A DNA stretch of 64,000 nucleotides, from the NCBI RefSeq assembly GCF_027213945.1, contig NZ_JAPWGW010000001.1, positions 682,001-746,000 of the forward strand, read 5' to 3'. The notes beneath the pieces are model-generated. The model was not told the DNA's origin and ran no database searches. It saw nothing but the letters and a program-made list of their open reading frames with translations. Positions within the stretch are counted from its first letter, which is position 1, and each line of letters starts with the position of its first letter. Source of the DNA: Henriciella marina (lineage in GTDB: Bacteria; Pseudomonadota; Alphaproteobacteria; Caulobacterales; Hyphomonadaceae). Positions 17,245 to 30,718 of the stretch are shown piece by piece. A program made the translations under genes and the position numbers.

Positions 17245-18036
17245 ATGGCTGAGCTGGTGACGGTAAAAATAGAGGGACGCAGCGCGATTGTCAGTTTCGA
17301 CACAGGCGGCCGCGCCAATGCCCTTTCCCAGCGCCTGATGCGTGAGCTTACTGCCGCAGCGCTCCATTTCCATGATGCGCCGGAGATATCCACGGTCATC
17401 CTGACGGGCCGTACGGACGTGTTCACGATGGGCGCCGACCTGAAAGACCCTGAAAGGCAGGACCCGGCAGAAATACCTCTAAGCCAGCGCCGAATCATGC
17501 AGCGTGCAGGACCCCGCCTTTGCGAGGCATGGGAAAAGATCGATGCGCTGACCATTTGCGCGATTGAAGGCTGGTGCATTGGCGGTGGCATGGCGCTTAT
17601 GGCATCGCTGGATTTGCGCGTGGCGTCTGAGGCGGCCCGGTTCTACGTGCCGGAGGTCGAGCGCGGCATGAATATGAGCTGGGGCTCGATCCCCCGCTTC
17701 GTCGCGCTTGTAGGACCGGCGCGGACCAAGCGGCTTGCAGCGCTTTGTGAGAAGGTGGATGCGAGGACCGCCGAGGCGTGGGGGCTGGTGGATTATGTGG
17801 CGCCGCCTGAAGGCGCCCTGAAACGGGCAAAGGCATTGGCGGCTGATGCGGGCAGGCTGCCGCCGACCGCGCTCAAGATGGTCAAGCACGATGTGAATGT
17901 CGCCGCATACGCGCTGACGCGCGCCACTGGCCATCGGGACCTGGAGAGTTTCCTGCTGATGCAGGAGTCAGACGACTTCCGCGAGGGTGTAGCGTCGTTT
18001 CTGGAAGGACGCGCTCCGAGGTTCACTGGAGACTAA
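17245..18036 (+). CDS. Enoyl-CoA hydratase/isomerase (crotonase) family protein
   Basis: 263 residues of the crotonase fold. The first oxyanion-hole region is VFTMGADLKDPE, the second is IEGWCIGGGMALMASLDLRVA, and the C-terminal helical cap follows. The reaction (hydration, isomerisation or other CoA chemistry) is uncertain because the catalytic glutamates of classical hydratases are not obvious. AGGGAGGAAGGGA precedes the ATG at 17245. It lies inside the ATP synthase gene cluster on the opposite strand. Confidence 0.88.
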   Translation: MAELVTVKIEGRSAIVSFDTGGRANALSQRLMRELTAAALHFHDAPEISTVILTGRTDVFTMGADLKDPERQDPAEIPLSQRRIMQRAGPRLCEAWEKIDALTICAIEGWCIGGGMALMASLDLRVASEAARFYVPEVERGMNMSWGSIPRFVALVGPARTKRLAALCEKVDARTAEAWGLVDYVAPPEGALKRAKALAADAGRLPPTALKMVKHDVNVAAYALTRATGHRDLESFLLMQESDDFREGVASFLEGRAPRFTGD

Positions 18037-18061
18037 AGCGAAAGGCATCCCTGAAAGGAAA

Positions 18062-18087
18062 CAGCCGCATCGTTTCCGATGCGGCTG
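18062..18087. terminator. Bidirectional hairpin between convergent genes
   Basis: CAGCCGCATCG-TTTC-CGATGCGGCTG: perfect 11-bp arms and a 4-nt loop, between the crotonase (ends 18036) and atpD (ends 18115). It is a likely shared transcript end for both strands, though the T-runs are weak. Confidence 0.65.
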
Positions 18088-18114
18088 CTGAATTAATCCG
18101 GTTGAGGAAACGCC

Positions 18115-19923
<1,809 letters not shown>

Positions 19924-20808
19924 TTAGAGGGCCTCCGCACCGGAGATGATCTCGATCAGCTCCTTGGTGATCTGGGCCTGACGCGCCCGGTTATATTCCA
20001 TCGACAGATCGTCGATCATTTCACCGGCATTGCGGGTCGCATTGTCCATCGCGGTCATGCGGGCCGCCTGTTCACCTGCGCCGCTTTCCAGCATGGCGGA
20101 GATGATCTGGGTGTTGATGTAGCGCGGCAGGAGCGTCTCGAGGATCTCTTCCTGTGACGGCTCATAGATATAGGTCGCGCCCTTGAGGTCGATCGTCTCG
20201 GCGTTTTCCGGGGCCTGCGCAGGAATGAGCTGCTGGGCGACTGGCACCTGGCTGAGCACGTTCTTGAACTGGCTGTAGACGAGGGTGGCGACGTCGAACT
20301 CACCGGACTCAAAGCGGCCCGTGATTTCCTTGCCAAGGCCGATACCGGCCTCGGAATAGTCGTTACCCTTGACCTCAGATAGATCGAGGTGGCCGACGAA
20401 CAGCTCGCTATATTCGCGCTTCAGCTGCTCACGGCCCTTCTTGCCGACCGTCAGGATCTTGACGGTCTTTCCGGCACCGGCGAGCTCGGCGATCAGGCGG
20501 CGGGCTTCTTTCACCACATAGGTGTTGAAGCCGCCGGCGAGGCCGCGCTCAGACGTGAGGACGACGACCAGATGGGTCTGGTCGCTGCCTGTGCCGGACA
20601 GAAGTTTCGGGCCGCTGGAGCCTTCGCCCATGGAGCCTGCAAGGTTGGCCACGACGCTGGCCATACGCTGGGCGTATGGGCGCGAGGCGGCCGCAGCATC
20701 CTGGGCACGCTTCAGCTTGGCCGCTGCAACCATCTGCATGGCCTTGGTGATCTTCCGCGTGGATTTCACGCTGTTGATCCGGTTTTTCAGATCCTTGAGG
20801 CTGGGCAT
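19924..20808 (-). CDS. atpG: ATP synthase F1 gamma subunit
   Basis: 294 residues. The N-terminal helix [27 protein letters not shown] and the C-terminal helix ending [25 protein letters not shown] are the two coiled-coil strands of the rotor shaft. The central Rossmann-like part includes [11 protein letters not shown]. It rotates inside the alpha3beta3 ring. CAGGAG precedes the ATG. It is 26 bp downstream of atpA and 12 bp upstream of atpD. Confidence 0.98.
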   Translation of the reverse strand: MPSLKDLKNRINSVKSTRKITKAMQMVAAAKLKRAQDAAAASRPYAQRMASVVANLAGSMGEGSSGPKLLSGTGSDQTHLVVVLTSERGLAGGFNTYVVKEARRLIAELAGAGKTVKILTVGKKGREQLKREYSELFVGHLDLSEVKGNDYSEAGIGLGKEITGRFESGEFDVATLVYSQFKNVLSQVPVAQQLIPAQAPENAETIDLKGATYIYEPSQEEILETLLPRYINTQIISAMLESGAGEQAARMTAMDNATRNAGEMIDDLSMEYNRARQAQITKELIEIISGAEAL

Positions 20809-20834
20809 CGCTCAGCTCCTGATAGCGTGGCGTC

Positions 20835-22938
<2,104 letters not shown>

Positions 22939-23107
22939 GACCTTGGATTCCGTCTGTTGGCGGGCGGATGCCCGGAAGTGAAACATAAGGGTTCGGGCCG
23001 ACGAGCGATGCCCCGACCCAATACTTGTGAGGGCGCTTAGCACTTCGTTTCGGCACTGACAACGTGGCTGCAGCGGTTGAATTGCGACCGATTGGCACGC
23101 GGGCTGT

Positions 23108-25276
23108 CTACAGGAAGGAATAGGGATCGATATCTGCTGAGATTCTCACAGGGTTTGGGAGCTTCAGCCCCTTTAACCATGCCGCCATGTAAGCCGAGAG
23201 ATCGACGTCGCGCGGGCTGGTGATGAGAAAGCGGATGCGGTGACGCCCGCGAAGCAGGGAAATCGGGGCAGGGGCCGGGCCATAGACCGTGACGCCTTCA
23301 CCGTTCGGCGCGGCGGCGCCCGTCAGGCGGCCTGCTTCTTCGATGAGTTGCGGTGTTGGCGCTGAGAGGACGAGTGCAGCCATGCGCCCGAAAGGTGGGA
23401 GCATAAGCTCGGCACGAACATCCCGTTCGATCTGCAGGAAGCCATCGCGGTCGCCAGCTGCTAGCGCGATCATGGCGGGGTTTTCTGGGCCATAGGTCTG
23501 GATGAGGGCGCGGCCCGGGCGTTCGGCGCGGCCTGCGCGGCCTGCGACCTGGCTGAGGAGCTGATAGGTGCGCTCGCCTGCACGAAGGTCGCCGCCTTTC
23601 ATGCCGCTATCGGCATCGACGACGCCGACAAGAGTAAGGTTCGGGAAATTGTGACCCTTGGCGACAATCTGGGTGCCGATCAGCACATCGATCTCTCCGC
23701 CAGCCATGCGGTCGACAATGCCGCGCGTTTCTTCGCCGGAGCGGGCCGTGTCGGAGGAAAAAATCTCGACCCGCGCCTGCGGCAGCAGCACACGGACTTC
23801 CTCTGCGACACGTTCCACGCCGGGGCCGACGCCCATGAGCGAATCCTTCGCCCCGCACATCGGGCAGGCTTCCGGCTTTGGCATTGACCAGCCCGTGAGG
23901 TGGCAGACGAGCCGATTGGTATAGCGGTGCTCTGTCAGCCAGCTTTCGGTGCCGGGGCTTTTCAGCCGCTCACCGCACGCCTTGCAGATGACGAGGGGGG
24001 CGTAGCCGCGCCGGTTTAGAAAAAGGAGGCCCTGCTCGCCCGCTTCAAACGTAGAGACAAGCGCGTTTGAAAGCGTTGGCGACAGCCAGTTGCCTTTTTC
24101 CGGCGGGTCCAGGCGCAGGTCGACAAGCTCAATGTCTGGCAGGCGGGCAGCGCCGGGCCGGGCCGAGAGCCGGAGGCGTTTATAGCGGCCAGCTTCGGCA
24201 TTCACCATTGTTTCCAGTGCCGGGGTGGCGGAAGCCAGAACGATGGCGGCATCCTCGAGCTTGGCGCGCATCACGGCCATGTCGCGGGCATGATAGGTGA
24301 CGCCGTCTTCCTGCTTGAAGGATGTGTCGTGTTCTTCATCGACGATGACGAGTTTGAGGTTCCTGAAGGGCAGGAAAAGCGCCGAGCGTGCGCCGATGAC
24401 AATCCGGGCGCGGCCATGCGCCGTCTCGCGCCAGGTGCGGCGGCGTTCTGCGTCGGAAAGGCCTGAATGCCAGGGCGCGGGCGGCGCGCCGAAGCGGTCC
24501 TCAAAGCGGGCCAGCACGGCCTGCGTCAGGGCGATTTCAGGCAGGAGGACGAGGACCTGCGCATCATCGGCCTTCTGCAGCGCTTCGGCGATGGCTTCGA
24601 AATAGACCTCTGTCTTGCCGGACCCGGTTATGCCGTCGAGAAGGAAAGGCTGGAAGCCGCCCTTTGCGATGGCGCGGCGCAGCTCATCGCCTGCCGTCTT
24701 CTGTTCGGCCGTCAGGTGTTCGCCGCATTCAAAGCGGGTGGGCTGAAGGTAGGGCAGGTCTGTCTCAACCTCACGTGCTTCAAGCGAGCCGATATCGACG
24801 AGACCTTTCACCACGCCGGGGGAGACGCCCGCCTGTCTGGCCAGTTCTGCAGCGCTGGTCGGGCCAGCTTCGCGCGCAGCGTCGAGCACTTTGACCCGCG
24901 CTTCGGTCATCCGGTTCGAGCGGTATCCGGTTGGCTCATACACAGTTGCGGTGGGCGAAGGTTTCAGACCGCCTCGCGCGCGCAGCACCATGGCGAGCAC
25001 ATGGCCGGGATGGGCCACATTATAGCGCGCGGCGAAGCTCACGAATTTGCGCATCGGCTCTGGCATGGCCGGGACGGGGTAGACATCGATGACGGGTTTG
25101 AGGTCGCGCGTGTCGTCCTCGGCGCGAGTCTTCACCGCCCAGACCACGCCGGTCCGCTCAATCTTGCCGAGCGGCGCGCGCACATAGCTGCCGGGCTCAA
25201 CATACATGCCATCGGGAATGGCATAATCGAACGGTTCGGGCAGGGGCAGAGGGAAGAGGATGCTCGCGATCTTCAT
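23108..25276 (-). CDS. priA: Primosomal protein N' (replication restart helicase PriA)
   Basis: 722 residues. An N-terminal 3'-binding domain (FDYAIPDGMYVEPGSYVRAPLG) precedes the helicase with GITGSGKTEVYFEAI and the DEEH box VIVDEEHDTSFKQ. The zinc-binding region (CKACGERL, then CHLTGW, CPMCGAKDSL) is inserted before the second RecA-like lobe. PriA reloads the replisome at repaired forks. I use the ATG at 25276; a TTG two codons earlier is possible. Its 5' end lies opposite the leader of xerC. Confidence 0.97.
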   Translation of the reverse strand: MKIASILFPLPLPEPFDYAIPDGMYVEPGSYVRAPLGKIERTGVVWAVKTRAEDDTRDLKPVIDVYPVPAMPEPMRKFVSFAARYNVAHPGHVLAMVLRARGGLKPSPTATVYEPTGYRSNRMTEARVKVLDAAREAGPTSAAELARQAGVSPGVVKGLVDIGSLEAREVETDLPYLQPTRFECGEHLTAEQKTAGDELRRAIAKGGFQPFLLDGITGSGKTEVYFEAIAEALQKADDAQVLVLLPEIALTQAVLARFEDRFGAPPAPWHSGLSDAERRRTWRETAHGRARIVIGARSALFLPFRNLKLVIVDEEHDTSFKQEDGVTYHARDMAVMRAKLEDAAIVLASATPALETMVNAEAGRYKRLRLSARPGAARLPDIELVDLRLDPPEKGNWLSPTLSNALVSTFEAGEQGLLFLNRRGYAPLVICKACGERLKSPGTESWLTEHRYTNRLVCHLTGWSMPKPEACPMCGAKDSLMGVGPGVERVAEEVRVLLPQARVEIFSSDTARSGEETRGIVDRMAGGEIDVLIGTQIVAKGHNFPNLTLVGVVDADSGMKGGDLRAGERTYQLLSQVAGRAGRAERPGRALIQTYGPENPAMIALAAGDRDGFLQIERDVRAELMLPPFGRMAALVLSAPTPQLIEEAGRLTGAAAPNGEGVTVYGPAPAPISLLRGRHRIRFLITSPRDVDLSAYMAAWLKGLKLPNPVRISADIDPYSFL

Positions 25277-25382
25277 TGCCAAACGGTTTAGTGTCAGCGC
25301 GTCGCCTCGTCACCCGCCCGCTTCATGCAAGTGTGTGCCCTCTCAACATCTCCTTAACCACGGGGGCGGAGACTCAGGTCTT

Positions 25383-26279
25383 ATGGAAATCCTCTCAGCC
25401 TTTCTCGACCATGTTTCCCGTGAGCGGCGCCTCGCAGACAATACGGTCGAGGCGTATGGCCACGATCTTCGAAGCTTTTTCGCCTTTCTGGACGATCATC
25501 TGGGCGAGCCGGTCGCCATCAAGGCGTTCAGGCACCTGCATGCGAGCGACATCCGCGCCTTTCTGGCGAAACGTCGCCGCGAGGGCCTTTCGGATACGTC
25601 GGTTGCGCGGGTCCTGTCGGCCATCAAGACCTTCTTTCACTGGCTGGACGACCATCATGGCATCGACAATCCGGAGATCGCCTTTCTAAAAGGGCCAAAA
25701 CGCCAATCGCGATTGCCGCGCCCTGTGTCTGTGGCAGCGGCCCGCGACATGATTGAGACCGCAGAGGCGACGGCAGAGGAGCCTTGGGTGGCCGCGCGCG
25801 ATGCAGCCGTGCTGACGCTTCTTTACGGGGCGGGCCTTCGTATTTCAGAAGCGCTGGGCCTGCACGGGGGTATGGTGCCCGCGCCGGAGCGCCTGCGAAT
25901 CGTCGGCAAAGGTGGCAAGATCCGCCTGGTGCCGCTGATCCCGGCGGTGCGCAGTGCGATCAATGAATATGCGCGTCTTTGCCCCTACAGGCTGACCGGT
26001 GAGACACCGCTTTTCTATGGTGTTCGCGGCAAACGGCTTCAGCCTGCGATCATGCAGCGGGGGGTGCAGGTGCTACGCGGCGCGCTTGGCCTGCCAGAGA
26101 CCGCAACGCCGCATGCCCTGCGCCATGCCTTTGCGACACACCTGCTTTCAGCGGGCGCGGATTTGCGCGCGATCCAGACGCTTCTCGGGCATGCGAGCCT
26201 GTCGACGACACAGGTCTATACAGGTGTCGATTCAGAGCGTTTGCGCGCCGTTCACGCGGGCGCGCACCCCCGCGGCTGA
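25383..26279 (+). CDS. xerC: Tyrosine recombinase XerC/XerD
   Basis: 298 residues. The N-terminal SAM-like core-binding domain covers residues about 1-90, the catalytic domain the rest. The catalytic set is visible: R153 (GLRISEAL), K176, H244-x-x-R247 (HALRHAF), H270 and Y279. It resolves chromosome dimers at dif. Position beside priA and the length suggest the housekeeping XerC rather than a phage integrase; XerC versus XerD naming is by context only. ATG at 25383 with GGAG 11 nt upstream. Confidence 0.92.
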   Translation: MEILSAFLDHVSRERRLADNTVEAYGHDLRSFFAFLDDHLGEPVAIKAFRHLHASDIRAFLAKRRREGLSDTSVARVLSAIKTFFHWLDDHHGIDNPEIAFLKGPKRQSRLPRPVSVAAARDMIETAEATAEEPWVAARDAAVLTLLYGAGLRISEALGLHGGMVPAPERLRIVGKGGKIRLVPLIPAVRSAINEYARLCPYRLTGETPLFYGVRGKRLQPAIMQRGVQVLRGALGLPETATPHALRHAFATHLLSAGADLRAIQTLLGHASLSTTQVYTGVDSERLRAVHAGAHPRG

Positions 26280-26311
26280 AACCATCTGGCCTCAGGGCAG
26301 TTACCAAAAGC

Positions 26312-26695
26312 ATGCCCACGTCTAACGAACTGGCAGAAGACCGGACCGATCTCGCGCAAGACCGGACCGATTGGGCTGAAGACCGCACAATCCTCGCCAA
26401 TGAGCGCACCTTTGCGGGATGGATGCGGACCGGCCTCGCCTCTGCAGGTGTCGGGCTCGGTTTTCAGGCGATCTTTGGCAAGTTTGAGCCCACATGGCTG
26501 GCCAAGATAGGCGCGACAATCTTCATCCTGATCGGTGTTGTCATCTTCTACATTGCCTATCGAAAGGCTTGCGACCTGCAGCGCCGTATGGATTCGCATG
26601 CCGCAGAACCCATGAGTCACAGCAATTTCAGGCTGATCTCGATGCTGTTTATTGTGGGGTCGCTGATGCTGAATGTCATCCTCTGGTTTCTGTAG
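26312..26695 (+). CDS. DUF202 family membrane protein
   Basis: 127 residues. The N-terminus repeats an x-EDRTxxA-like heptad (LAEDRTDLAQDRTDWAEDRTILANERT), then three hydrophobic segments at about residues 42-58, 67-86 and 107-126. The ERTxxxWxRTxLA signature is that of DUF202 (YidH-type) inner-membrane proteins of unknown function. The repeat is longer than the usual single copy. It sits 32 bp after xerC. Confidence 0.85.
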   Translation: MPTSNELAEDRTDLAQDRTDWAEDRTILANERTFAGWMRTGLASAGVGLGFQAIFGKFEPTWLAKIGATIFILIGVVIFYIAYRKACDLQRRMDSHAAEPMSHSNFRLISMLFIVGSLMLNVILWFL

Positions 26696-26698
26696 CGC

Positions 26699-27436
26699 CT
26701 ACTTTTTCATGAAGGCCCCGATACGCGCCTGCATGTCCGGGCCAACGCCTTCATTCTCCAGAATTTCCCATTGCAGGCCGGCATCGATCTTGTCGGCGTC
26801 GGTCGCCTCGAGCAGGCGCTTATTGGCGGCATGGCTGAAGGGGGAGTTGGCGAGGATCTGGCGGGCGAAGGCTTCAAGGTCTGCCTCGAAGCTATCATCG
26901 GCGAAGATCGCTTGGCAGAGGCCAATGCGCATGGCCTCATCGGCCTTCACCGTTTCCGCCGTAAACATGAGGCGCTTGGCGGTCGCGATACCGACGCGGC
27001 GCGGCAGGCGCTGGCTCATGCCCCAGATCGGGGTCAGCGCCCATTTGGCGTGCGTATCCGCAAATTTGGCGGACTGGGCCGCGAGAATGAAGTCTGCGGC
27101 GAGGGCAACTTCGAGTGCGCCGGTATAGCAGTGGCCGTGCACGCCTGCGATGACCGGCTTTGGCAGCTTTTCCATGAGGCGCAGCGTCTCAGAATGCCAG
27201 CCGCGCGACGGCACGGCTTCGCCTTCGGCGATGTCGCCAAGATCATGGCCCGCAGAGAAGCATTTGCCTGCGCCCTTCAGGATGACGCAGCCGATGCTGT
27301 CATCCTTGTAGAGGTCGCCGACATGCGCGCGCAGTTCCCTGAACATGTCGACCGTCAGCGCATTCAGCTTGTCCGGCCGGTTCAGTGTGAGCCAGCAAAG
27401 GCCATTGTCATCCTTGCGCGTGACGAGGTCGCCCAT
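26699..27436 (-). CDS. Enoyl-CoA hydratase/isomerase family protein
   Basis: A 245-residue crotonase-fold protein. The first oxyanion-hole region is CFSAGHDLGDIAEG, the second is VHGHCYTGALEVALAADFILAA, and a PRRVG helix follows. Reaction specificity is unknown. GGGAG lies 8 nt before the ATG, and that site can be paired away in the leader (27445-27480). An SDR gene is upstream on the same strand, so the pair may act together in acyl-CoA or alcohol metabolism. Confidence 0.88.
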   Translation of the reverse strand: MGDLVTRKDDNGLCWLTLNRPDKLNALTVDMFRELRAHVGDLYKDDSIGCVILKGAGKCFSAGHDLGDIAEGEAVPSRGWHSETLRLMEKLPKPVIAGVHGHCYTGALEVALAADFILAAQSAKFADTHAKWALTPIWGMSQRLPRRVGIATAKRLMFTAETVKADEAMRIGLCQAIFADDSFEADLEAFARQILANSPFSHAANKRLLEATDADKIDAGLQWEILENEGVGPDMQARIGAFMKK

Positions 27437-27444
27437 ATTCGTGT

Positions 27445-27480
27445 CTCCCGTTCTCTTGTTACGGGAGAGTCTAGAACGGG
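27445..27480 (-). promoter_or_regulatory. Shine-Dalgarno-sequestering leader structure
   Basis: In the minus-strand transcript CTCCCGT (27467-27461) can pair perfectly with ACGGGAG (27451-27445), which contains the GGGAG ribosome site of the downstream crotonase. A competing pairing, CCCGTTCT (27480-27473) with AGAACGGG (27454-27447), also covers the site. This would allow leader-controlled translation. Confidence 0.4.
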
Positions 27481-27523
27481 CAGGCGGTGCTTGGAATGCT
27501 GACGCGTGGGCAGGCCTTCCGCG

Positions 27524-28378
27524 TCAGTCGGGCTTCTTCATGCCGAAACGGTTGGCAAAGATGCTGTCGAGCCAGCGTTTCGGGATATGGGTCGGGATCG
27601 TCCAGTTGGTGAACTTGTTCGGGACGGGGGCGTAGCGCGCCTTTGGGCTGGAATCGGTCAGCGCGGTCTCGATGACTTCAGCGATCCTTTCTGGCGGCAG
27701 GCCTTCGCGTCCGCCCTTCAGCATCGTGTCGGAGAATTTGGAGATCGGCTCGGCCCAGGCCGAATTGGCGTAGGGTTGGCCTTCATTCTTGTCTTCGGCC
27801 TTGTCCCAGATCGGCGTCTTCACTGAGCCCGGGCCGATTGCGATGGCGTCGATGCCATAGATGATCAGCTCCCGCCGGAAGCTGTCAGTCATGCTCTCTA
27901 CCGCATGCTTGGTGGCCGTGTAGGCACCAAGGAAAGGCGCAGCGATACGGCCGCCTAGCGAGGTGATGTTGACGATGCGGCCCGGCTCCCCGGTGCGGTT
28001 ACGGTCCATGCCGAGCAGCGGCAGGAAGCCTTGCGTCGCGTTCAGTGTGCCGAAGACGTTTACCTCGAAATGGGCTTTGAATTCGTCCGCAGGCTGAAGG
28101 GCGAGCGGGCCCATATTCGCGATGCCAGCATTATTGACGAGGCCAGCGAGTTTCGCCCCGCCCAAAGATTCCGCGACCTTGGCGACCGCTTTTTCGACGT
28201 CTTCAGGCTTGGTGACGTCCAGCATGAGGGGTTCGATGGCGGGGTTCGCCTTGGTGAGGGCGTCGGCATCTTCTTTCTTCCGCACGCCTGCAAAGACTTT
28301 CCAGCCCTGCGCAGCGAGGTGTTCAGCAGCGGTGCGGCCAATGCCGGTCGAGGCGCCTGTGATGACGACGGTCTTCAT
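27524..28378 (-). CDS. SDR family oxidoreductase
   Basis: 284 residues. TGASTGIG (7-14), NNAG near 92, catalytic Ser in INITSLGG and YTATK make it a classical SDR. A C-terminal extension follows the Rossmann domain. GGAG lies 7 nt before the ATG. It precedes the crotonase gene on the same strand with an 87-bp gap. The substrate is not evident. Confidence 0.9.
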   Translation of the reverse strand: MKTVVITGASTGIGRTAAEHLAAQGWKVFAGVRKKEDADALTKANPAIEPLMLDVTKPEDVEKAVAKVAESLGGAKLAGLVNNAGIANMGPLALQPADEFKAHFEVNVFGTLNATQGFLPLLGMDRNRTGEPGRIVNITSLGGRIAAPFLGAYTATKHAVESMTDSFRRELIIYGIDAIAIGPGSVKTPIWDKAEDKNEGQPYANSAWAEPISKFSDTMLKGGREGLPPERIAEVIETALTDSSPKARYAPVPNKFTNWTIPTHIPKRWLDSIFANRFGMKKPD

Positions 28379-28419
28379 TCCTGTGCTCCATCAGAAGGCC
28401 TTGGGTCGGCCTGCTATTG

Positions 28420-28878
28420 CTATTCAGGCGTCCAGATAAGCCGGAAGTGCTCAAAGACGATGGGCTCGTCCTGAGAGAAGAAACTGCCTTCACGAGCGCA
28501 TTCGCGGTGGAAATAGGACAGGTGGGCCGACTGCCAGTGGGCGAGCGAGCGATCACCTTCACCTTCTATGTAGGCGAACTCTTCGGTGGCAGCGCTGAAC
28601 GGCGCGATATCGACCTGCGTCGTTTCGATCACGCAGGCGGGGTGGCCCGCTCCGTCGAGCACGAGAGAGAGATCGCCGGGTGCGGGCGGGCGCAGACCCA
28701 TCGTCTTGTAGAGATTGAGGCGAGACGCAGTGGCCTGTTTGGTCCCGGTCAGTACGAGTGCGAGCAACTCATCGGCGAGTTCTGGTCCGTCGCCGAAAGC
28801 GAAGACATCATAAGGCTTGCGCGCATCTGCGGTGTCAGCCTGAAAGCGGTCCCATGCCGCCTGCTGGTCAGGCGTCAT
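28420..28878 (-). CDS. ASCH domain protein
   Basis: 152 residues. The ASCH pattern is present: GTKQATAS early, and DRSLAHWQSAHLSYFHRE with later VFEHFRLIW. ASCH proteins bind nucleic acid or act as small nucleoside amidohydrolases; the actual role here is unknown. The ATG at 28878 overlaps the upstream gene's stop by 11 nt. The frame is open further upstream within that gene and I did not use it. Confidence 0.82.
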   Translation of the reverse strand: MTPDQQAAWDRFQADTADARKPYDVFAFGDGPELADELLALVLTGTKQATASRLNLYKTMGLRPPAPGDLSLVLDGAGHPACVIETTQVDIAPFSAATEEFAYIEGEGDRSLAHWQSAHLSYFHRECAREGSFFSQDEPIVFEHFRLIWTPE

Positions 28879-29446
28879 CCTTGCCGCCCTGAATGACACG
28901 AAAGGCGGGCCGTTCCGGGGCTGACTCTGGCGTGGTCTCACGCTCCGGTTTTTTGGACTGGGCGGCAGGCTTTGCAGGCGGTGTCTTGCGCGGGGTGCGT
29001 TTGAGGCGCGGTTCGCCAAGTTCGCTGCCGCGGATCACGCTGAACGGCGTGGGTGCAGGCTTTGTCTCCGGCGGCGGCGCGGTCTCTTCGGCGATGTCAT
29101 CGTCAAGCTGGCGCACGCGCGGGGTGAAGTCCTGCTTCTTCTTCCAGCCGAGCGGCTTGCGCGTCTTGAAGCCGGTGTCCTTGCCGCGCGCCTTCTTGTC
29201 GATTTCCTTCAGCTTGCGGGTCTGTAGCGCCGACATCGGCTCTTCGAGATTACCTTTTTCAGGGTCCGCGAAGGCGGATCCGAAGGTCTCGATACGCTGC
29301 TCGACTTCCTCGAGGAACTCACGCTCCCAGTCAGAAAGGGGCGGGCCCTCGCCGCGTTCGGCGAGCTCTGCCGCCTTGCGCAGTTTGCGCAGCGCCTTGC
29401 GCTTCTTTCTCTCGTCGATTTCGCGTGACATCAGTAATTGAGACAT
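28868..29446 (-). CDS. Hypothetical charged protein
   Basis: 192 residues, very rich in Lys, Arg, Glu and Pro. Residues about 8-60 are predicted helical (REIDERKKRKALRKLRKAAELAERG). The second half is low-complexity and Pro/Lys-rich, ending FRVIQGGKDD. It resembles an uncharacterised alphaproteobacterial family; nucleic-acid binding is possible from charge alone. Start ATG at 29446, with another ATG 5 codons on; neither has a clear ribosome site. Overlaps the ASCH gene. Confidence 0.7.
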   Translation of the reverse strand: MSQLLMSREIDERKKRKALRKLRKAAELAERGEGPPLSDWEREFLEEVEQRIETFGSAFADPEKGNLEEPMSALQTRKLKEIDKKARGKDTGFKTRKPLGWKKKQDFTPRVRQLDDDIAEETAPPPETKPAPTPFSVIRGSELGEPRLKRTPRKTPPAKPAAQSKKPERETTPESAPERPAFRVIQGGKDDA

Positions 29447-29488
29447 TAGGTCGGTTCAGGTGAAACGCCAAGATCAGGGCGATGGCAC

Positions 29489-30718
29489 ATGCAGGTAATT
29501 GAAACGGAATGCTGTATCGCTGGCGGCGGGCCTGCCGGCATCATGCTGGGCTATCTGCTCGCCCGGCAGGGTGTCGGTGTAATCGTCGTCGAAAAGCACA
29601 AGGACTTCCTGCGCGACTTTCGCGGCGATACGGTCCACCCTTCCACCATGCAGGTGTTCCATGAGCTTGGCCTGCTGGACGCCTTCCTGAAACGGGATTG
29701 TCAGAAAACAGACCAGATCGGTCTCAGCGCGAGCGGTCATCATTACAAGATGGTCGACTTCAGCCATTTGCCGACAGCAGCGAAATTCATCGCCTTCATG
29801 CCGCAATGGGACTTCCTTGACTTCCTGGCCAGCGAAGCGCGCAAGCTGCCCGGTTTCACCTTGATGATGGACACACGGGCAGAGCGACTGATGGGCCGGG
29901 ACGGGCAGGTGACCGGCATCTGCGCGCGCAAGGACGGCGAAGACTTCAAGATCCGTGCGAAACTGACTGTCGCCTGTGACGGCCGCGACTCTACGCTACG
30001 AGAGGCGGGCCGCCTGAAACAGGTGCAGCAGGGGGTGCCGTTTGACGTACTGTGGTTCCGCCTGCCGCGTGAAGCCGTCGAGTCTCCTTCGGAGTCGCTA
30101 GGGCATCTCGCCAAGGGAGGCTTCCTCGTCTCGATCAATCGCGGCAGCTACTGGCAGGCGGCCATGGTCATAGAGAAAGATGGCTTTGACGAAATCCGGC
30201 AGGCGGGGCTGCCTGCATTCCGGGACAGGGTTGCGGCCATCGCGCCTGACCTCGCAGAGGAAGCGCAGGCTATCGAAAGTTTCGATGACGTGAAGCTGCT
30301 TCGTGTCGAGGTGAATCGGCTGCGTAAATGGTGGCGTCAGGGCCTGCTCGCGATTGGCGATGCGGCCCATGCCATGTCGCCAGTTGGCGGTGTCGGAATC
30401 AATCTCGCTGTGCAGGACGCAGTTGCAGCGGCACGGATCATCGGTCCGGCGTTGAAAGATGGCAGCCTGTCAGAAGCAACGCTTGCCAAGGTGCAGAAGC
30501 GGCGCGAATGGCCCGCTGAAATTACACAGACGGTTCAGACCTTCTTCCACGAGCGAGTAATCTTGCCTGCTATCCATGGAAAAACGTCTGGCGATGCCCC
30601 CTTCATTGTCCGGCTGCTGGACACATTCCCTGCGTTGAGACGCCTGCCCGCACGCGCTGTCGGGATGGGACCGCGCCCAGAGCACTGGCCGAAAGAACTC
30701 GACCAGACGGGTCGCTAG
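29489..30718 (+). CDS. FAD-dependent monooxygenase/oxidoreductase (PHBH-type)
   Basis: 409 residues. An N-terminal FAD-binding GGGPAG (13-18), a DG motif in VACDGRDS and the second flavin motif [18 protein letters not shown] put it in the aromatic hydroxylase/UbiH-like flavoprotein class. It likely hydroxylates a small or quinone-like substrate, but neither neighbour indicates which. Its stop shares the CTAG at 30715-30718 with gapR. Confidence 0.88.
   Translation: MQVIETECCIAGGGPAGIMLGYLLARQGVGVIVVEKHKDFLRDFRGDTVHPSTMQVFHELGLLDAFLKRDCQKTDQIGLSASGHHYKMVDFSHLPTAAKFIAFMPQWDFLDFLASEARKLPGFTLMMDTRAERLMGRDGQVTGICARKDGEDFKIRAKLTVACDGRDSTLREAGRLKQVQQGVPFDVLWFRLPREAVESPSESLGHLAKGGFLVSINRGSYWQAAMVIEKDGFDEIRQAGLPAFRDRVAAIAPDLAEEAQAIESFDDVKLLRVEVNRLRKWWRQGLLAIGDAAHAMSPVGGVGINLAVQDAVAAARIIGPALKDGSLSEATLAKVQKRREWPAEITQTVQTFFHERVILPAIHGKTSGDAPFIVRLLDTFPALRRLPARAVGMGPRPEHWPKELDQTGR

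Noticed and set aside
25383-26279. Tyrosine recombinase as a mobile-element integrase
   Set aside because: Size, motifs and position beside priA fit the housekeeping Xer recombinase, and no attachment-site repeats were seen.
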